Origin: RBG-16-66-20 sp049651845 | GTDB lineage: Bacteria; Pseudomonadota; Gammaproteobacteria; Burkholderiales; SG8-39 | DNA length: 14,353 nucleotides | NCBI GenBank assembly: GCA_049651845.1 | Contig: JBASCW010000182.1 | Coordinates: forward strand, 1 to 14,353 | Direction of reading: 5' to 3' | Shown: positions 5,335 to 12,992 of the stretch, in pieces | How positions within the stretch are numbered: the first letter of the stretch is position 1 | Layout of the letters: every line of letters starts with the position of its first letter | Position numbers and translations under genes: made by a program | The notes under the pieces: model-generated | What the model saw: the letters and a program-made list of their open reading frames with translations, nothing else | Databases searched by the model: none | What the model was told of the DNA's origin: nothing

Positions 5335-7406
5335 GCGCGTGCTCCAAGCAGGGTATTGACACGGATGGTTCTGGAATCGGCGATCTCACCGTGTGCGATC
5401 ACCTTGAAAGCGGGCAGCACCCGGCGCAGCAGGCGCGCCAGCGGCGCGCGCAGCCGGTCCGGCACCAGCAGCACCGGCGGCTGGCCGAGGCTCTCCTGGC
5501 GGGAGGCGACCGCGGCCGCCTGCTTGATCAGGTTCTCGGCCAGGCCCGGCTCGATCGCCATGGCGTCGTCGGCGCCGACCGCCTGCGAGATCACCCGCTC
5601 GAGATCCGGGTCGAGCGCCGCGACCTGCAGTTCGCGCGCAGCGCCGAACAGCTGCTGCACGATCGCGCGCCCGAGCGCGATCCGCACCAGGGCCGTCAGC
5701 GCGGCGGGCTCCTGGGTGCGCGGCCCATGCTCGGCCAGTGCGTCCACGATCGTGCGCATGTCGCGGATATGCACGCCTTCGTCGAGCAGGTTCTGCAGCA
5801 CCCTCTGCACCACAGCCACGCCGACCAGCTTCGGCACCACGTCCTCCAGCGCCTTGCCCATCTGCTTTTGCAGGTGGTCGAGCAGGCTTTGCGTCTCGGA
5901 CCTGCCGAGCAGTTGCGCCGAGTGCGTGTGCAGGATATGGCTGAAATGCGTGGCGACCACCGTTCCGGCATCGACCACGGTGTAGCCCGCAACCTGCGCC
6001 TGCTCGCGCTGTCCCGCCTCGATCCAGATCGCCGGAAGGCCGAACGCAGGGTCGGTGGTGGCCGTGCCGGGCAGTGCCAGCGTGACCCGGCCCGGATTGA
6101 TGGCGAGATACATGCCGGGCTGCGTCTCGCCCTCGCCGACCACCACGCCCTTGAGCAGGACGCGGTAAGCGGAAGGCTTGAGTTCCAGGTTGTCCCGGAT
6201 GTGCACCGCCGGGGGCAGGAAACCGATGTCCTGCGCGAACTTGCGGCGGATCGCCTTGATGCGCTTGAGCAGCTCGCCGCCCTGGAGGCGATCCACCAGC
6301 ACGATCAGGCGAAAGCCCACCTCGAGCCCGAGCACGTCGACCGGCTGCACGTCCTCCCAGGTGGCCTCGACCAGCTCCTCCGCGGGGAGCTGCGCCGGCG
6401 GCGCGGCCCCGGCCGGCGGCAGGGCGCGCGACTGCGACAGCCACCAAGCGCCCGCGCCGACCGCCGCGGCCAGCAGCAGGAACGCGAAATGCGGCATGCC
6501 GGGCACCAGTCCGAGCACGCCGAGGATGCCCGCGGTGATGCCCAGCGCGCGCGGCATGCCGAGCAGGCTGCCGATCATCTGGCGGCCGATATCCTCGCCG
6601 GTGCCGACCCGGCTCACGACCAGCGCCGCGGCGGTCGAGATCACCAGCGCCGGGATCTGCGCCACCAGGCCGTCGCCGATCGCCAGCAGCACGTAGTTCT
6701 TGCCGGCAGCCGCGAACGACAGATCGTGCTGCAGCATGCCGATCGCGAGCCCCCCCACGATGTTGACGAACAGGATCAGGATTCCGGCGATCGCGTCGCC
6801 GCGCACGAACTTGGAGGCGCCGTCCATCGAGCCGTAGAAGTCGGCCTCCTGCGAGACTTCCTGGCGGCGCCGGCGCGCCTCGTCCTCGCCGATCAAGCCG
6901 GCATTGAGGTCCGCGTCGATCGCCATCTGTTTGCCGGGCATCGCATCCAGCGTGAAGCGCGCGCTCACCTCGGCGATGCGGCCGGCGCCCTTGGTGATGA
7001 CCACGAAATTGATCACCACCAGGATCGTGAAGACCACCAGCCCCACGGCGAAATTGCCGCCCACGAGGAAATGGCCGAAGGCCTCGATCACCTTGCCGGC
7101 CGCCTCCGGCCCGGTATGGCCGTTCAGCAGCACCACCCGCGTAGAGGCGACGTTGAGCGACAGGCGCAGCAGCGTCGTGAGCAGCAGGATGGTCGGGAAG
7201 GCGGCGAAGTCGAGCGGCTTGGTCGAATAGACGGCGGCGAGCAGCACGATCATGCCGAGCGCGATGTTGAAGGTGAACAGCAGATCCAGCAGCAGCGGCG
7301 GCAGTGGCAGGATCATCATCCCGAGGATCAGCACGATCAGCAGCGGCGCGGCGTAGGCCGCGGCCGTGCCGCCCGTGATCCGGGGGTTTGCGGCGATCGC
7401 GGTCAC
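5331..7406 (-). CDS. flhA: Flagellar export gate protein FlhA
   Basis: The protein is 691 residues, the standard length. It starts at GTG (7406), overlapping the flhB stop in GTGA. The N-terminal half (to about residue 330) is a polytopic membrane domain: hydrophobic segments begin near residue 20, the FHIPEP signature region contains RLSLNVASTRVVL (81-93), and the conserved cytoplasmic loop contains RFTLDAMPGKQMAIDADLNA (150-169) and DFYGSMDGASKFVRGDAIAG (189-208). The C-terminal cytoplasmic part forms the nonameric ring that docks chaperone-substrate complexes, including FlgN with FlgK/FlgL. FlhA uses the proton motive force to drive export through the type III gate. It is the second gene of flhBAFG and overlaps flhF by 4 bp. 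Nothing appears missing. Confidence 0.98.
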   Translation of the reverse strand: MTAIAANPRITGGTAAAYAAPLLIVLILGMMILPLPPLLLDLLFTFNIALGMIVLLAAVYSTKPLDFAAFPTILLLTTLLRLSLNVASTRVVLLNGHTGPEAAGKVIEAFGHFLVGGNFAVGLVVFTILVVINFVVITKGAGRIAEVSARFTLDAMPGKQMAIDADLNAGLIGEDEARRRRQEVSQEADFYGSMDGASKFVRGDAIAGILILFVNIVGGLAIGMLQHDLSFAAAGKNYVLLAIGDGLVAQIPALVISTAAALVVSRVGTGEDIGRQMIGSLLGMPRALGITAGILGVLGLVPGMPHFAFLLLAAAVGAGAWWLSQSRALPPAGAAPPAQLPAEELVEATWEDVQPVDVLGLEVGFRLIVLVDRLQGGELLKRIKAIRRKFAQDIGFLPPAVHIRDNLELKPSAYRVLLKGVVVGEGETQPGMYLAINPGRVTLALPGTATTDPAFGLPAIWIEAGQREQAQVAGYTVVDAGTVVATHFSHILHTHSAQLLGRSETQSLLDHLQKQMGKALEDVVPKLVGVAVVQRVLQNLLDEGVHIRDMRTIVDALAEHGPRTQEPAALTALVRIALGRAIVQQLFGAARELQVAALDPDLERVISQAVGADDAMAIEPGLAENLIKQAAAVASRQESLGQPPVLLVPDRLRAPLARLLRRVLPAFKVIAHGEIADSRTIRVNTLLGARA

Positions 7407-8563
7407 GCGCCGGCCCCTGCGCTACCTGCCGGCGGATCCTCGGGAACGACCAGGCCGGCGGGAACTTCGATCGGCCCGGGCGCTTGCGGCGCACCCTCCC
7501 CGTTGCCTGCGCGGCGCAGCTGGTAAACCCACGCGAGGACCTGCGCCACCGCGTCGTAGAGCCCGTGCGGAATCGCGGCGCCGAGCTCGGCGTGGCGGTA
7601 GAGCGCGCGCGCAAGCGGCGGGGACTCGAGCACCGCGACGTCGTTTTCCTCCGCGATGCGGCGGATATGCAGGGCGATGCGCTGCGCGCCTTTGGCGACC
7701 ACCACCGGGGCGCGCATGCCTTCGCGGTAGGCGAGGGCCACCGCGTAATGCGTCGGGTTGGTGACCACCACGTCGGCCTTCGGCACTTCGGCCATCATGC
7801 GCTTGCGCGCCATTTCGCGCTGCAGGCTGCGCACGCGCATCCGGATCTGCGGGTCGCCCTCGGACTCGCGCGACTCGTCGCGCAGCTCCTGGCGCGTCAT
7901 GCGCAGGTCGCGCGCGTGCCGCCACAGCACGAAGGGCACGTCGATCGCGGCGATCGGCACGAGGCTCGCGGCGAGCGCGAGGAATCCGACGGCGATGGTT
8001 GCGCTCACGCCGGCGGCGGCGCTTTCGACCGCGGCGCGCGAGGCGCCGACCAGCTCGGCGCGAGCGAGATCGAACACCAGCAGCGCCACGGCGGTGACCA
8101 GCGCGGCCTTCGCGATCGCCTTGCACAGCTCGGCCAGGCTGTTGACCGAGAACAGGTTGGACAAGCCGCGCGCCGGATTCATGCGGCTGAAGTCCGGTCC
8201 CACCGCGCCGGCCGCGAACGCCCAGCCGCCGACCGCGACCGAACCCGCGAGCGCGCCGAGCGCGAGCGCACCGAACAGCGGCGCGATCAGCAGCAGCGCG
8301 TCGGCGGCGAACGCCCCCAGGCGCTCGACCGGCGCGCTGTCGGAAAACGCGGCCTGGCGGCCGAACTGCAGCGAGCGCGCCAGCAGCCGGCCCAGATCCT
8401 GTCCGAGCTGCGGGCCGAGGGCGACCAGCGCGACCGCGCCGGCGAGCAGGACCAGACAGGTCGCGAGTTCCCGCGAGCGCGCCGTACGTCCTTCCTCGCG
8501 CGCGCGCTCGAGGCGGCGCGGCGATGCCGGGTGGCTGCGTTCCTGTTCGTCGTGTTCCGCCAT
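7403..8563 (-). CDS. flhB: Flagellar export switch protein FlhB
   Basis: The protein is 386 residues from the ATG at 8563. It begins MAEHDEQERSHPASPRRLE and continues AREEGRTARSRELAT, the family N-terminus (usual form EKTExATPRRLEKAREEGQxxRS). Four membrane segments follow (about 33-50, 85-110, 145-165, 185-205). The autocleavage motif NPTH is at 269-272, the same numbering as in E. coli, followed by YAVALAYREGMRAPVVVAKG. Cleavage between N269 and P270 switches export from rod/hook to filament substrates. The C-terminal tail beyond about residue 355 is Pro/Gly/Ala-rich and probably disordered. flhB is separated from cheZ by 92 bp, the widest gap between motB and fliA. It overlaps flhA by 4 bp. 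Confidence 0.98.
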   Translation of the reverse strand: MAEHDEQERSHPASPRRLERAREEGRTARSRELATCLVLLAGAVALVALGPQLGQDLGRLLARSLQFGRQAAFSDSAPVERLGAFAADALLLIAPLFGALALGALAGSVAVGGWAFAAGAVGPDFSRMNPARGLSNLFSVNSLAELCKAIAKAALVTAVALLVFDLARAELVGASRAAVESAAAGVSATIAVGFLALAASLVPIAAIDVPFVLWRHARDLRMTRQELRDESRESEGDPQIRMRVRSLQREMARKRMMAEVPKADVVVTNPTHYAVALAYREGMRAPVVVAKGAQRIALHIRRIAEENDVAVLESPPLARALYRHAELGAAIPHGLYDAVAQVLAWVYQLRRAGNGEGAPQAPGPIEVPAGLVVPEDPPAGSAGAGA

Positions 8564-8655
8564 GCGCGATCCGAATATCGGCCGTCAGCCATTATTCGTT
8601 CGCGGGCGGGGATCGTTCGCCCGAAAAGGCCCCCGATTGGGCGGCTACTCCAGGC

Positions 8656-9399
8656 TCAGAAGCCCAGGCTCTCAAGCAGGTTGTCGACCTGGCTCTGATT
8701 CGCGACCACGTCGCTGCGCGTCGGGTCGACCGCCGGGCCGGTGAGGAACTCGTCCTTCAGCTGGGAGCGCCGCTCCGACGGAGTGCTGTCGATCAGCAGC
8801 TTCACCAGCTGCTCTTCCAGGAACTGGACGATCTTGGCGATGCGCTGCACCGTCTGGCCGGTGAGATCGTGGAAATCCTGCGCCATCATGATCTCCAGGA
8901 GCTGGGCCTCGGTCTGCTCCGTGCGCGCGGGCAGGCCGTCCAGAAAGGCGCGCGTTTCCCGGCCGAGCGCGCGGAATTCCTCCACGCCGACCTGGCGCCC
9001 GTAGAGCCGTTCCCAGTCCGCGGCCAGGCGCGAGGCGTCGGCGCGGACGGATTCCTGCGCCGCCTTGCCGCGCTCCACCGCGGTCAGGGTGCGTTCGGCG
9101 GCCTTGCCGGTCAGGGTCGCGATGTAGGTCAGGCGTGCGCGCGTGTCCGGGAGCGAATTCACCGCCTGGTCGATCACCTGGTCGTAGCCGAGTTCCCGCA
9201 GCGCGTCGTGCAGCTTGCGCGTGATCGAGCCGATGCGCTGGAAAACGTCAACCGGATCGGTCGCCTCCCCCGCCGCTGGCGGCGAGGCCGGCGTCGCCGG
9301 GGTCGCCTTGGCCGGCTCGGGACCCCGCGCCCGTTCGCTGGCGACTCGGTCGAACAGCGCCTCGAGGTCGGTCTCCGCTTCCATCGTGATCTGCGTCAT
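8656..9399 (-). CDS. cheZ: Protein phosphatase CheZ (CheY-P dephosphorylation)
   Basis: The protein is 247 residues, slightly longer than the 214-residue E. coli protein because of an Ala/Pro-rich insertion at about 24-46. The long helical hairpin core contains the catalytic segment IMMAQDFHDLTGQTVQRI: D178 and Q182 correspond to D143 and Q147 of E. coli CheZ, the glutamine that positions water for attack on CheY-P. The C-terminal tail QSQVDNLLESLGF (235-247) is the CheY-binding helix. CheZ resets the motor by removing phosphate from CheY. It follows cheY by 13 bases, so the two are surely cotranscribed. An ATG at codon 6 is an alternative start. No cheA, cheW or receptor gene accompanies the pair here. 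Confidence 0.96.
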   Translation of the reverse strand: MTQITMEAETDLEALFDRVASERARGPEPAKATPATPASPPAAGEATDPVDVFQRIGSITRKLHDALRELGYDQVIDQAVNSLPDTRARLTYIATLTGKAAERTLTAVERGKAAQESVRADASRLAADWERLYGRQVGVEEFRALGRETRAFLDGLPARTEQTEAQLLEIMMAQDFHDLTGQTVQRIAKIVQFLEEQLVKLLIDSTPSERRSQLKDEFLTGPAVDPTRSDVVANQSQVDNLLESLGF

Positions 9400-9412
9400 G
9401 GGCGGCGTCCCC

Positions 9413-9811
9413 TCAGGCCGCCTGCGGCGCGAGCTTCTGCAGGATCTTGCCGAATTTCTCCTCGAGGGTGGCCTTGGTGAACGGCTTGACGATGTAGCCG
9501 CTCGCGCCGATCTGCGCCGCGGTTACGATGTCTTCCTTGCGCGCCTCGGCGGTCACCAGCAGCACCGGCAGCGCCTTGAGCTTCTCGTCGGCGCGGATCT
9601 GGCGCAGCAGCTCGAAGCCGTCCATGTTCGGCATGTTGAGGTCGCTCACCACGAAGTCGAAGGCGCCCGCGCGCAGCATCTTGAGCGCCGCCTGGCCGTC
9701 TTCGGCCTCGTCGGCGTTGGCGTAGCCGATTTCCTTGAGCAGGTTGCGCACGATGCGGCGCATGGTCGAGAAATCGTCGACGATCAGAATCTTCATGTCT
9801 GCGGGGTTCAT
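9413..9811 (-). CDS. cheY: Chemotaxis response regulator CheY
   Basis: The protein is 132 residues, a single receiver domain. Acidic residues D12 and D13 (ILIVDDFSTMRR), phosphoacceptor D57 (VVSDLNMPNMDG), T87 (LLVTAEA) and K109 (YIVKPFT) are all in their expected places. Phosphorylated CheY binds the motor switch FliM and changes rotation direction; CheZ, encoded next, reverses this. The start ATG at 9811 overlaps the motB stop (ATGA at 9811-9808). The same frame stays open far upstream across motB and motA, but that is GC-rich read-through and not part of the protein. Direct coupling to motB is unusual, because related bacteria commonly have cheA, cheW, a receptor, cheR, cheD and cheB in this region. 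Confidence 0.97.
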   Translation of the reverse strand: MNPADMKILIVDDFSTMRRIVRNLLKEIGYANADEAEDGQAALKMLRAGAFDFVVSDLNMPNMDGFELLRQIRADEKLKALPVLLVTAEARKEDIVTAAQIGASGYIVKPFTKATLEEKFGKILQKLAPQAA

Positions 9812-10683
9812 CGGTTCTCCTTTGCCTGCTGCATCAGGTTTTCGACGGTCTGCCGGTTCAGCACCACGATGCTGATGCGGCGGTTCGACGGGTGCAGCGG
9901 GCCGTCGGCGCCGAACGGCACGGACGCCGCCAGCCCGACCACGCGCAGCACCTTGTCGTCGGCCAGGCCCGCCGCGAGCAGCTCCCGGCGCGACGCGTTG
10001 GCGCGGTCCGCCGACAGCTCCCAGTTCGAATAGCCGCGCTCGCCTCCCGAATACGGCGCGGCGTCGGTGTGTCCGGACAGCGCGATCCGGTTGTCCACGC
10101 CGTTCAGCACCGTCGCGATCTCGCGCAGGATCTCGCGCGTGTAGTCCTTCAGGCGCGCGCTGCCCGTGTCGAACATCGGGCGGTTCTGCTCGTCCACGAT
10201 CTGGATGCGCAGCCCCTCGTCGGTCAGATCGAGCCGGATCTGGCCGCGCACGGCGGTGAGGCGCGCATTGGCGTCGAGCGTCGACTCGACGCGCTGCTTG
10301 AGCTGCGCGAGGCGCGCCGTTTCCTCGCGCGCGACCTCGGCTTTGGCGGCCTGAAGATTGATGGTCCGGCGCTCCGCGGGCGTGTCGCCGCGGCGCACCT
10401 GGCCGTTCGCGCGGGTCAGGTCCTGGCCGCCGCCGCGGGTGACGCTCGAAGAGTCGCCGCTGCCCGAGCCGCCCTGCAGGGCGACTTTGAGCGGGGTGCG
10501 AAAGTATTCGGCGATGCCGTTCAGGTCGCCCTTGGCGGTCGAGCCGAGCAGCCACATCAGCAGGAAGAACGCCATCATCGCGGTGACGAAATCGGCATAG
10601 GCGATCTTCCAGGCGCCACCGTGGTGGCCGCCGGAGACCTTTTTTATGCGCCGGATGACGATGGGGCGGCTGTCGTTGGCCAT
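9808..10683 (-). CDS. motB: Flagellar stator protein MotB
   Basis: The protein is 291 residues. A short basic N-terminus with KKVSGGHHGGAWKIAYADF leads into the single membrane helix, in which D31 is the proton-carrying aspartate (D32 in E. coli). A plug/linker region follows (about 55-130), then the OmpA-like peptidoglycan-binding domain (about 145-275) with FDTGSARL, SGHTDAAPYSGG and NWELSADRA. MotB anchors the MotA ring to the cell wall and forms the proton channel. It lies 9 bases after motA, and the motA stop codon forms part of its Shine-Dalgarno sequence (TAGGAG). The carboxyl end overlaps cheY. Confidence 0.97.
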   Translation of the reverse strand: MANDSRPIVIRRIKKVSGGHHGGAWKIAYADFVTAMMAFFLLMWLLGSTAKGDLNGIAEYFRTPLKVALQGGSGSGDSSSVTRGGGQDLTRANGQVRRGDTPAERRTINLQAAKAEVAREETARLAQLKQRVESTLDANARLTAVRGQIRLDLTDEGLRIQIVDEQNRPMFDTGSARLKDYTREILREIATVLNGVDNRIALSGHTDAAPYSGGERGYSNWELSADRANASRRELLAAGLADDKVLRVVGLAASVPFGADGPLHPSNRRISIVVLNRQTVENLMQQAKENR

Positions 10684-10692
10684 TGCCGGCTC

Positions 10693-11553
10693 CTAGGCGG
10701 CCTTGCTCTTCTTGACGTGCTGCTCCAGCTCGGAGAACGTCGGCCGCTCGGTCGAGTACAGGATCTTGCGTCCGAATTCGATCGCCAGCGGCGGCGCGTA
10801 GCCGTTCAGGCTGGCGAGCAGCGTGACCTTGACGCACTGCAGCTCCTTGGTGACCTCGTCCGCCTTCTGCTCGAGCAGCCCCGCGAGCGGGCCCACGAAA
10901 CCGTACGCGAGCAGGATGCCGAGAAAGGTGCCGACCAGCGCGTTCGCGATCATCTGGCCCAGCTCCGAGGGCGGCAGTCCGACCGAAGCCATGGTGTGGA
11001 CCACGCCCATCACCGCGGCCACGATGCCAAACGCGGGCAGGCCGTCGCCGACCTTGCCGATCGCGTGGGCCGGCACCAGGCCTTCGTGGTGGTGGGTCTC
11101 GATCTCGTTGTCCATCAGGTTCTCGATCTCGATCGGATTCAGGTTGCCGCTCACCATCAACCTCAGGTAGTCGCTGAGGAACTCGACCAGATGGTGGTCG
11201 GCGAGCAGCTCCGGAAAGCGGTTGAACAGCGGGCTCGCGCCGGGCGCGTCGACGTCGCGCTCGATCGACATCAAGCCCTCCTTGCGGACCTTCACGAGGA
11301 TCTCGAACAGCAGTCCCATCAGAGCCATGTAACGCACCTTTGTGTAGCGCGAGCCCTTGAGCACGCTCGGCAGCGTCTGCAGGGTCGCCTTCACCACCTT
11401 GGCCGAGTTGCCCACGGCGAACGCGCCCGCCGCGCCGCCGCCGATCATCAGCAACTCGACCGGCTGCAGCAACGCCGCCAGGTGTCCCCCGGCAAGCACG
11501 AATCCGCCGAACACGGAACCCAGAACGATCACGTACCCGACGATCACCAGCAT
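10693..11553 (-). CDS. motA: Flagellar stator protein MotA (proton-type)
   Basis: The protein is 286 residues, with four membrane segments (about 3-22, 32-50, 168-190, 202-224). The cytoplasmic loop has R90 and E98, the charged residues that contact FliG, and P173 (GDGLPAFGIVAAVMG) lies at the channel, all with E. coli numbering. MotA forms the ring that rotates around MotB and turns proton flow into torque. A sigma-28-type promoter lies about 68 bases upstream of the start codon, so motAB and the genes after it can be transcribed as late genes independently of flhDC. GGGTG about eight bases before the ATG is the likely ribosome binding site. Confidence 0.97.
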   Translation of the reverse strand: MLVIVGYVIVLGSVFGGFVLAGGHLAALLQPVELLMIGGGAAGAFAVGNSAKVVKATLQTLPSVLKGSRYTKVRYMALMGLLFEILVKVRKEGLMSIERDVDAPGASPLFNRFPELLADHHLVEFLSDYLRLMVSGNLNPIEIENLMDNEIETHHHEGLVPAHAIGKVGDGLPAFGIVAAVMGVVHTMASVGLPPSELGQMIANALVGTFLGILLAYGFVGPLAGLLEQKADEVTKELQCVKVTLLASLNGYAPPLAIEFGRKILYSTERPTFSELEQHVKKSKAA

Positions 11554-11620
11554 CTTGTTTCACCCGTCCACGGTCGCTGAGACGCGGTCCGGCCGTATGC
11601 CGCGAGCGCTTCAACCCTCC

Positions 11621-11647
11621 GTATCGGCTGCGGCGGGCATTCCTTGA
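11621..11647 (-). promoter_or_regulatory. Candidate sigma-28 (FliA) promoter of motA
   Basis: On the minus strand: TCAAGGAA (11647-11640), exactly 11 bases, then GCCGATAC (11628-11621). The -10 box matches the consensus GCCGATAA at 7 of 8 positions; the -35 box keeps T-x-A-A-G. Transcription should start near 11612, giving a leader of about 60 bases to motA. It lies in the 120-bp flhC-motA gap. E. coli motA also has a FliA promoter. Confidence 0.68.
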
Positions 11648-11673
11648 GCGCCGCGGAGGAAAGGGCGGGCGCG

Positions 11674-12216
11674 TCAGTTCAAGGTGGGCGCCGCACCCGT
11701 TCGCTGCCGGGTCTTGCCGGCGCGCGAGGGCATATGGCACAGGCCGCAGACGAAGCGATCCACGAGCTCGCAGGTGTGCACCACGTAGGGCCCCTGGCAG
11801 CGGGTGCAGGGAGCGGTGGTGAGCATGCCGCAGTCGAAGAACTTGACGAGGCGCCAGGCGCGCGTGAGCGAAAGCACGACCGGCAGGCCGAGCCGGCCGA
11901 TCTGCTCCAGATACAGGCGGTAGGCCTTGATCAGCACCTCGACCTCCTCGAGCGCGCAGGCCTTGTTGAGGTGATCGTAGATGGCCATGAACAGCGACGC
12001 GTGGACGTTCGGCTGCCAGGTCATGAACCATTCGGTCGAGAACGGCAGCATGCCCTTGGGCGGGGACTTGCCCTTCAGCTCCTTGTACAGGCGCAGTAGG
12101 CGCTCGCGCGAGAGCCGGGTCTCGCTCTCCAGCACCTGCAGCCGCGCGTCCAGACCGATCAGCTCGGTCGCGACGCGGATCTCGCGCGCCTCGGTGACGA
12201 CGCTCTTGTTGCGCAT
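11674..12216 (-). CDS. flhC: Flagellar master transcriptional activator subunit FlhC
   Basis: The protein is 180 residues. Four cysteines, C137 and C140 (CTRC) with C157 and C160 (CGLC), coordinate zinc and have the same numbering as in E. coli FlhC. Upstream regions match as well: LQVLESETRLSRERLLRLYKE and then MLPFSTEWFMTWQPNVHASL. FlhC pairs with FlhD as the D4C2 complex that binds DNA upstream of class II flagellar promoters and recruits sigma-70 polymerase. The gene follows flhD after 36 bases. The C-terminal 20 residues are basic and unstructured-looking. Confidence 0.98.
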   Translation of the reverse strand: MRNKSVVTEAREIRVATELIGLDARLQVLESETRLSRERLLRLYKELKGKSPPKGMLPFSTEWFMTWQPNVHASLFMAIYDHLNKACALEEVEVLIKAYRLYLEQIGRLGLPVVLSLTRAWRLVKFFDCGMLTTAPCTRCQGPYVVHTCELVDRFVCGLCHMPSRAGKTRQRTGAAPTLN

Positions 12217-12252
12217 CTCAGGCGCTCCGCCGCCCGGGGATCGTCGCGGCTG

Positions 12253-12567
12253 TCATGCCGGCTGCGCGGCGCGCCCGGCCATCAGGATCGCGGCATGCAT
12301 GCCGGCCGCGCCCTGGTCGCGGGAATGCCCGGTCAGCAGGTTCCAGACCTGGTCGTCGTTGTAGCGGAAGGCGCACATCAGGAGGCTGGAGGCCGCGATC
12401 TTGAGGATCTGACCCGCGCTGAGCCCGCCGATCAGGTCGGCCACCTCCTCGCTCAAGCCGAGGCGGTAGAGCGCCTGCGCGCGGTCTTCCTGGATCAGGC
12501 GCTGCGCGAGCATCAGATAAGTGAGGTTGGCTTCGCGGATTTCATCCAGCATGCGTTCGGTCTTCAT
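12253..12567 (-). CDS. flhD: Flagellar master transcriptional activator subunit FlhD
   Basis: The protein is 104 residues. It matches FlhD throughout: EIREANLTYLMLAQRLIQED at 9-28, the helix-turn-helix region GLSEEVADLIGGLSAGQILKIA, and C65 in SLLMCAFRY, the position of the interchain disulfide in the E. coli dimer. FlhD with FlhC heads the flagellar hierarchy. The start ATG at 12567 follows a G-rich stretch (GGGGG) that can act as ribosome binding site. A sigma-28-type promoter about 90 bases upstream and a palindrome about 160 bases upstream may control it. Confidence 0.97.
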   Translation of the reverse strand: MKTERMLDEIREANLTYLMLAQRLIQEDRAQALYRLGLSEEVADLIGGLSAGQILKIAASSLLMCAFRYNDDQVWNLLTGHSRDQGAAGMHAAILMAGRAAQPA

Positions 12568-12656
12568 GAGTTGCCCCCGATGGTCGATATGGCTAGTGAA
12601 CGGTGCGTTCGACGCTTCTCTCAGACTGCTTGCATGGCGCTTCCATCACGGCGCCA

Positions 12657-12683
12657 TTGTCGGCGCCCATCCGGGAAACTTGA
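12657..12683 (-). promoter_or_regulatory. Candidate sigma-28 (FliA) promoter of flhDC
   Basis: On the minus strand: TCAAGTTT (12683-12676), exactly 11 bases, then GCCGACAA (12664-12657). Each box matches the consensus TAAAGTTT-N11-GCCGATAA at 7 of 8 positions, the best match in the window after fliC. Transcription would begin near 12648 and give a leader of about 80 bases before the flhD ATG. No convincing sigma-70 promoter was recognised in the same region. Confidence 0.65.
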
Positions 12684-12728
12684 ATCGGATGCGCGCCGAA
12701 CCTGAGGTGGGAATCAGCGGCAGCCGCG

Positions 12729-12747
12729 CGTAGGAATATTTCCTACG
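12729..12747. promoter_or_regulatory. Perfect palindrome upstream of flhD, possible response-regulator operator
   Basis: CGTAGGAA (12729-12736), TAT, TTCCTACG (12740-12747): an 8-bp perfect inverted repeat in an otherwise GC-rich spacer. The core TAGGAATATTTCCTA resembles the RcsAB box (TAAGAATATTCCTA), with one extra T, and other sites bound by NarL/LuxR-type regulators. It lies about 160 bp upstream of flhD and about 150 bp upstream of the fliC promoter. The binding protein is not known. Confidence 0.5.
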
Positions 12748-12784
12748 TCCGCGCCCTCCGCGCGGCGCACGTCACGCTCCCACG

Positions 12785-12825
12785 ACGGCCGAACAACGGC
12801 CGTTTCGGGCCCCTGTTCGCGGGGC
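12785..12825. repeat. Two adjacent stem-loops in the flhD-fliC intergenic region
   Basis: The first is ACGGCCG (12785-12791), loop AACAA, CGGCCGT (12797-12803). The second is GCCCC (12809-12813), seven bases, GGGGC (12821-12825). They separate the flhDC control region from the fliC promoter. Neither has a clear T-run, so terminator activity is doubtful. Confidence 0.4.
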
Positions 12826-12879
12826 TCCGGCAGCGGCGGGCCGATTATCCTTGCCGGCCATGAACGGGAACGATCGGCC

Positions 12880-12907
12880 TAAAGTTTGCACAGCGGCGCA
12901 CCGATAA
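12880..12907 (+). promoter_or_regulatory. Sigma-28 (FliA) promoter of fliC
   Basis: TAAAGTTT (12880-12887), a perfect -35 box, then ACCGATAA (12900-12907), 7 of 8 to the -10 consensus. The spacer is 12 bases where 11 is usual. The start would lie near 12917, giving a leader of about 75 bases. AGGAGA at 12982-12987 is the fliC ribosome binding site, five bases before the ATG. Confidence 0.85.
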
Positions 12908-12992
12908 GCCTCTCACGACGGCGGCCTGCGCCCCGAAATCATCCGGAGCGCATCTGCCGCCGCCAACCAACCCTTCAGGCCAGGAGACTCTC

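Noticed and set aside
5391..7526. A 711-codon plus-strand open frame opposite flhA
   Set aside because: It is the antisense shadow of flhA, full of His, Arg and Gln, and shows no recognisable domain.
8575..8601. Sigma-28-like sequence before flhB (GCCGATAT on the minus strand with a weak upstream box)
   Set aside because: The upstream box matches the consensus at only about half the positions, and transcription would start only a few bases before the flhB ATG, leaving no ribosome binding site.
8603..8623. Stem-loop CGGGCG/CGCCCG between cheZ and flhB as a terminator
   Set aside because: In the direction of transcription the T-run comes before the stem, not after it, so it does not fit an intrinsic terminator.
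9812..12031. A very long minus-strand open frame continuing upstream of CheY
   Set aside because: Only its last 132 codons (CheY) look like protein. The rest overlaps motB, motA and flhC in another frame and is Arg/Gly/Ala-rich, as expected from high-GC codon bias.
12840..12847. GCCGATTA on the plus strand upstream of fliC as a second -10 box
   Set aside because: No -35-like sequence lies at the right distance, and the promoter at 12880-12907 is far better.
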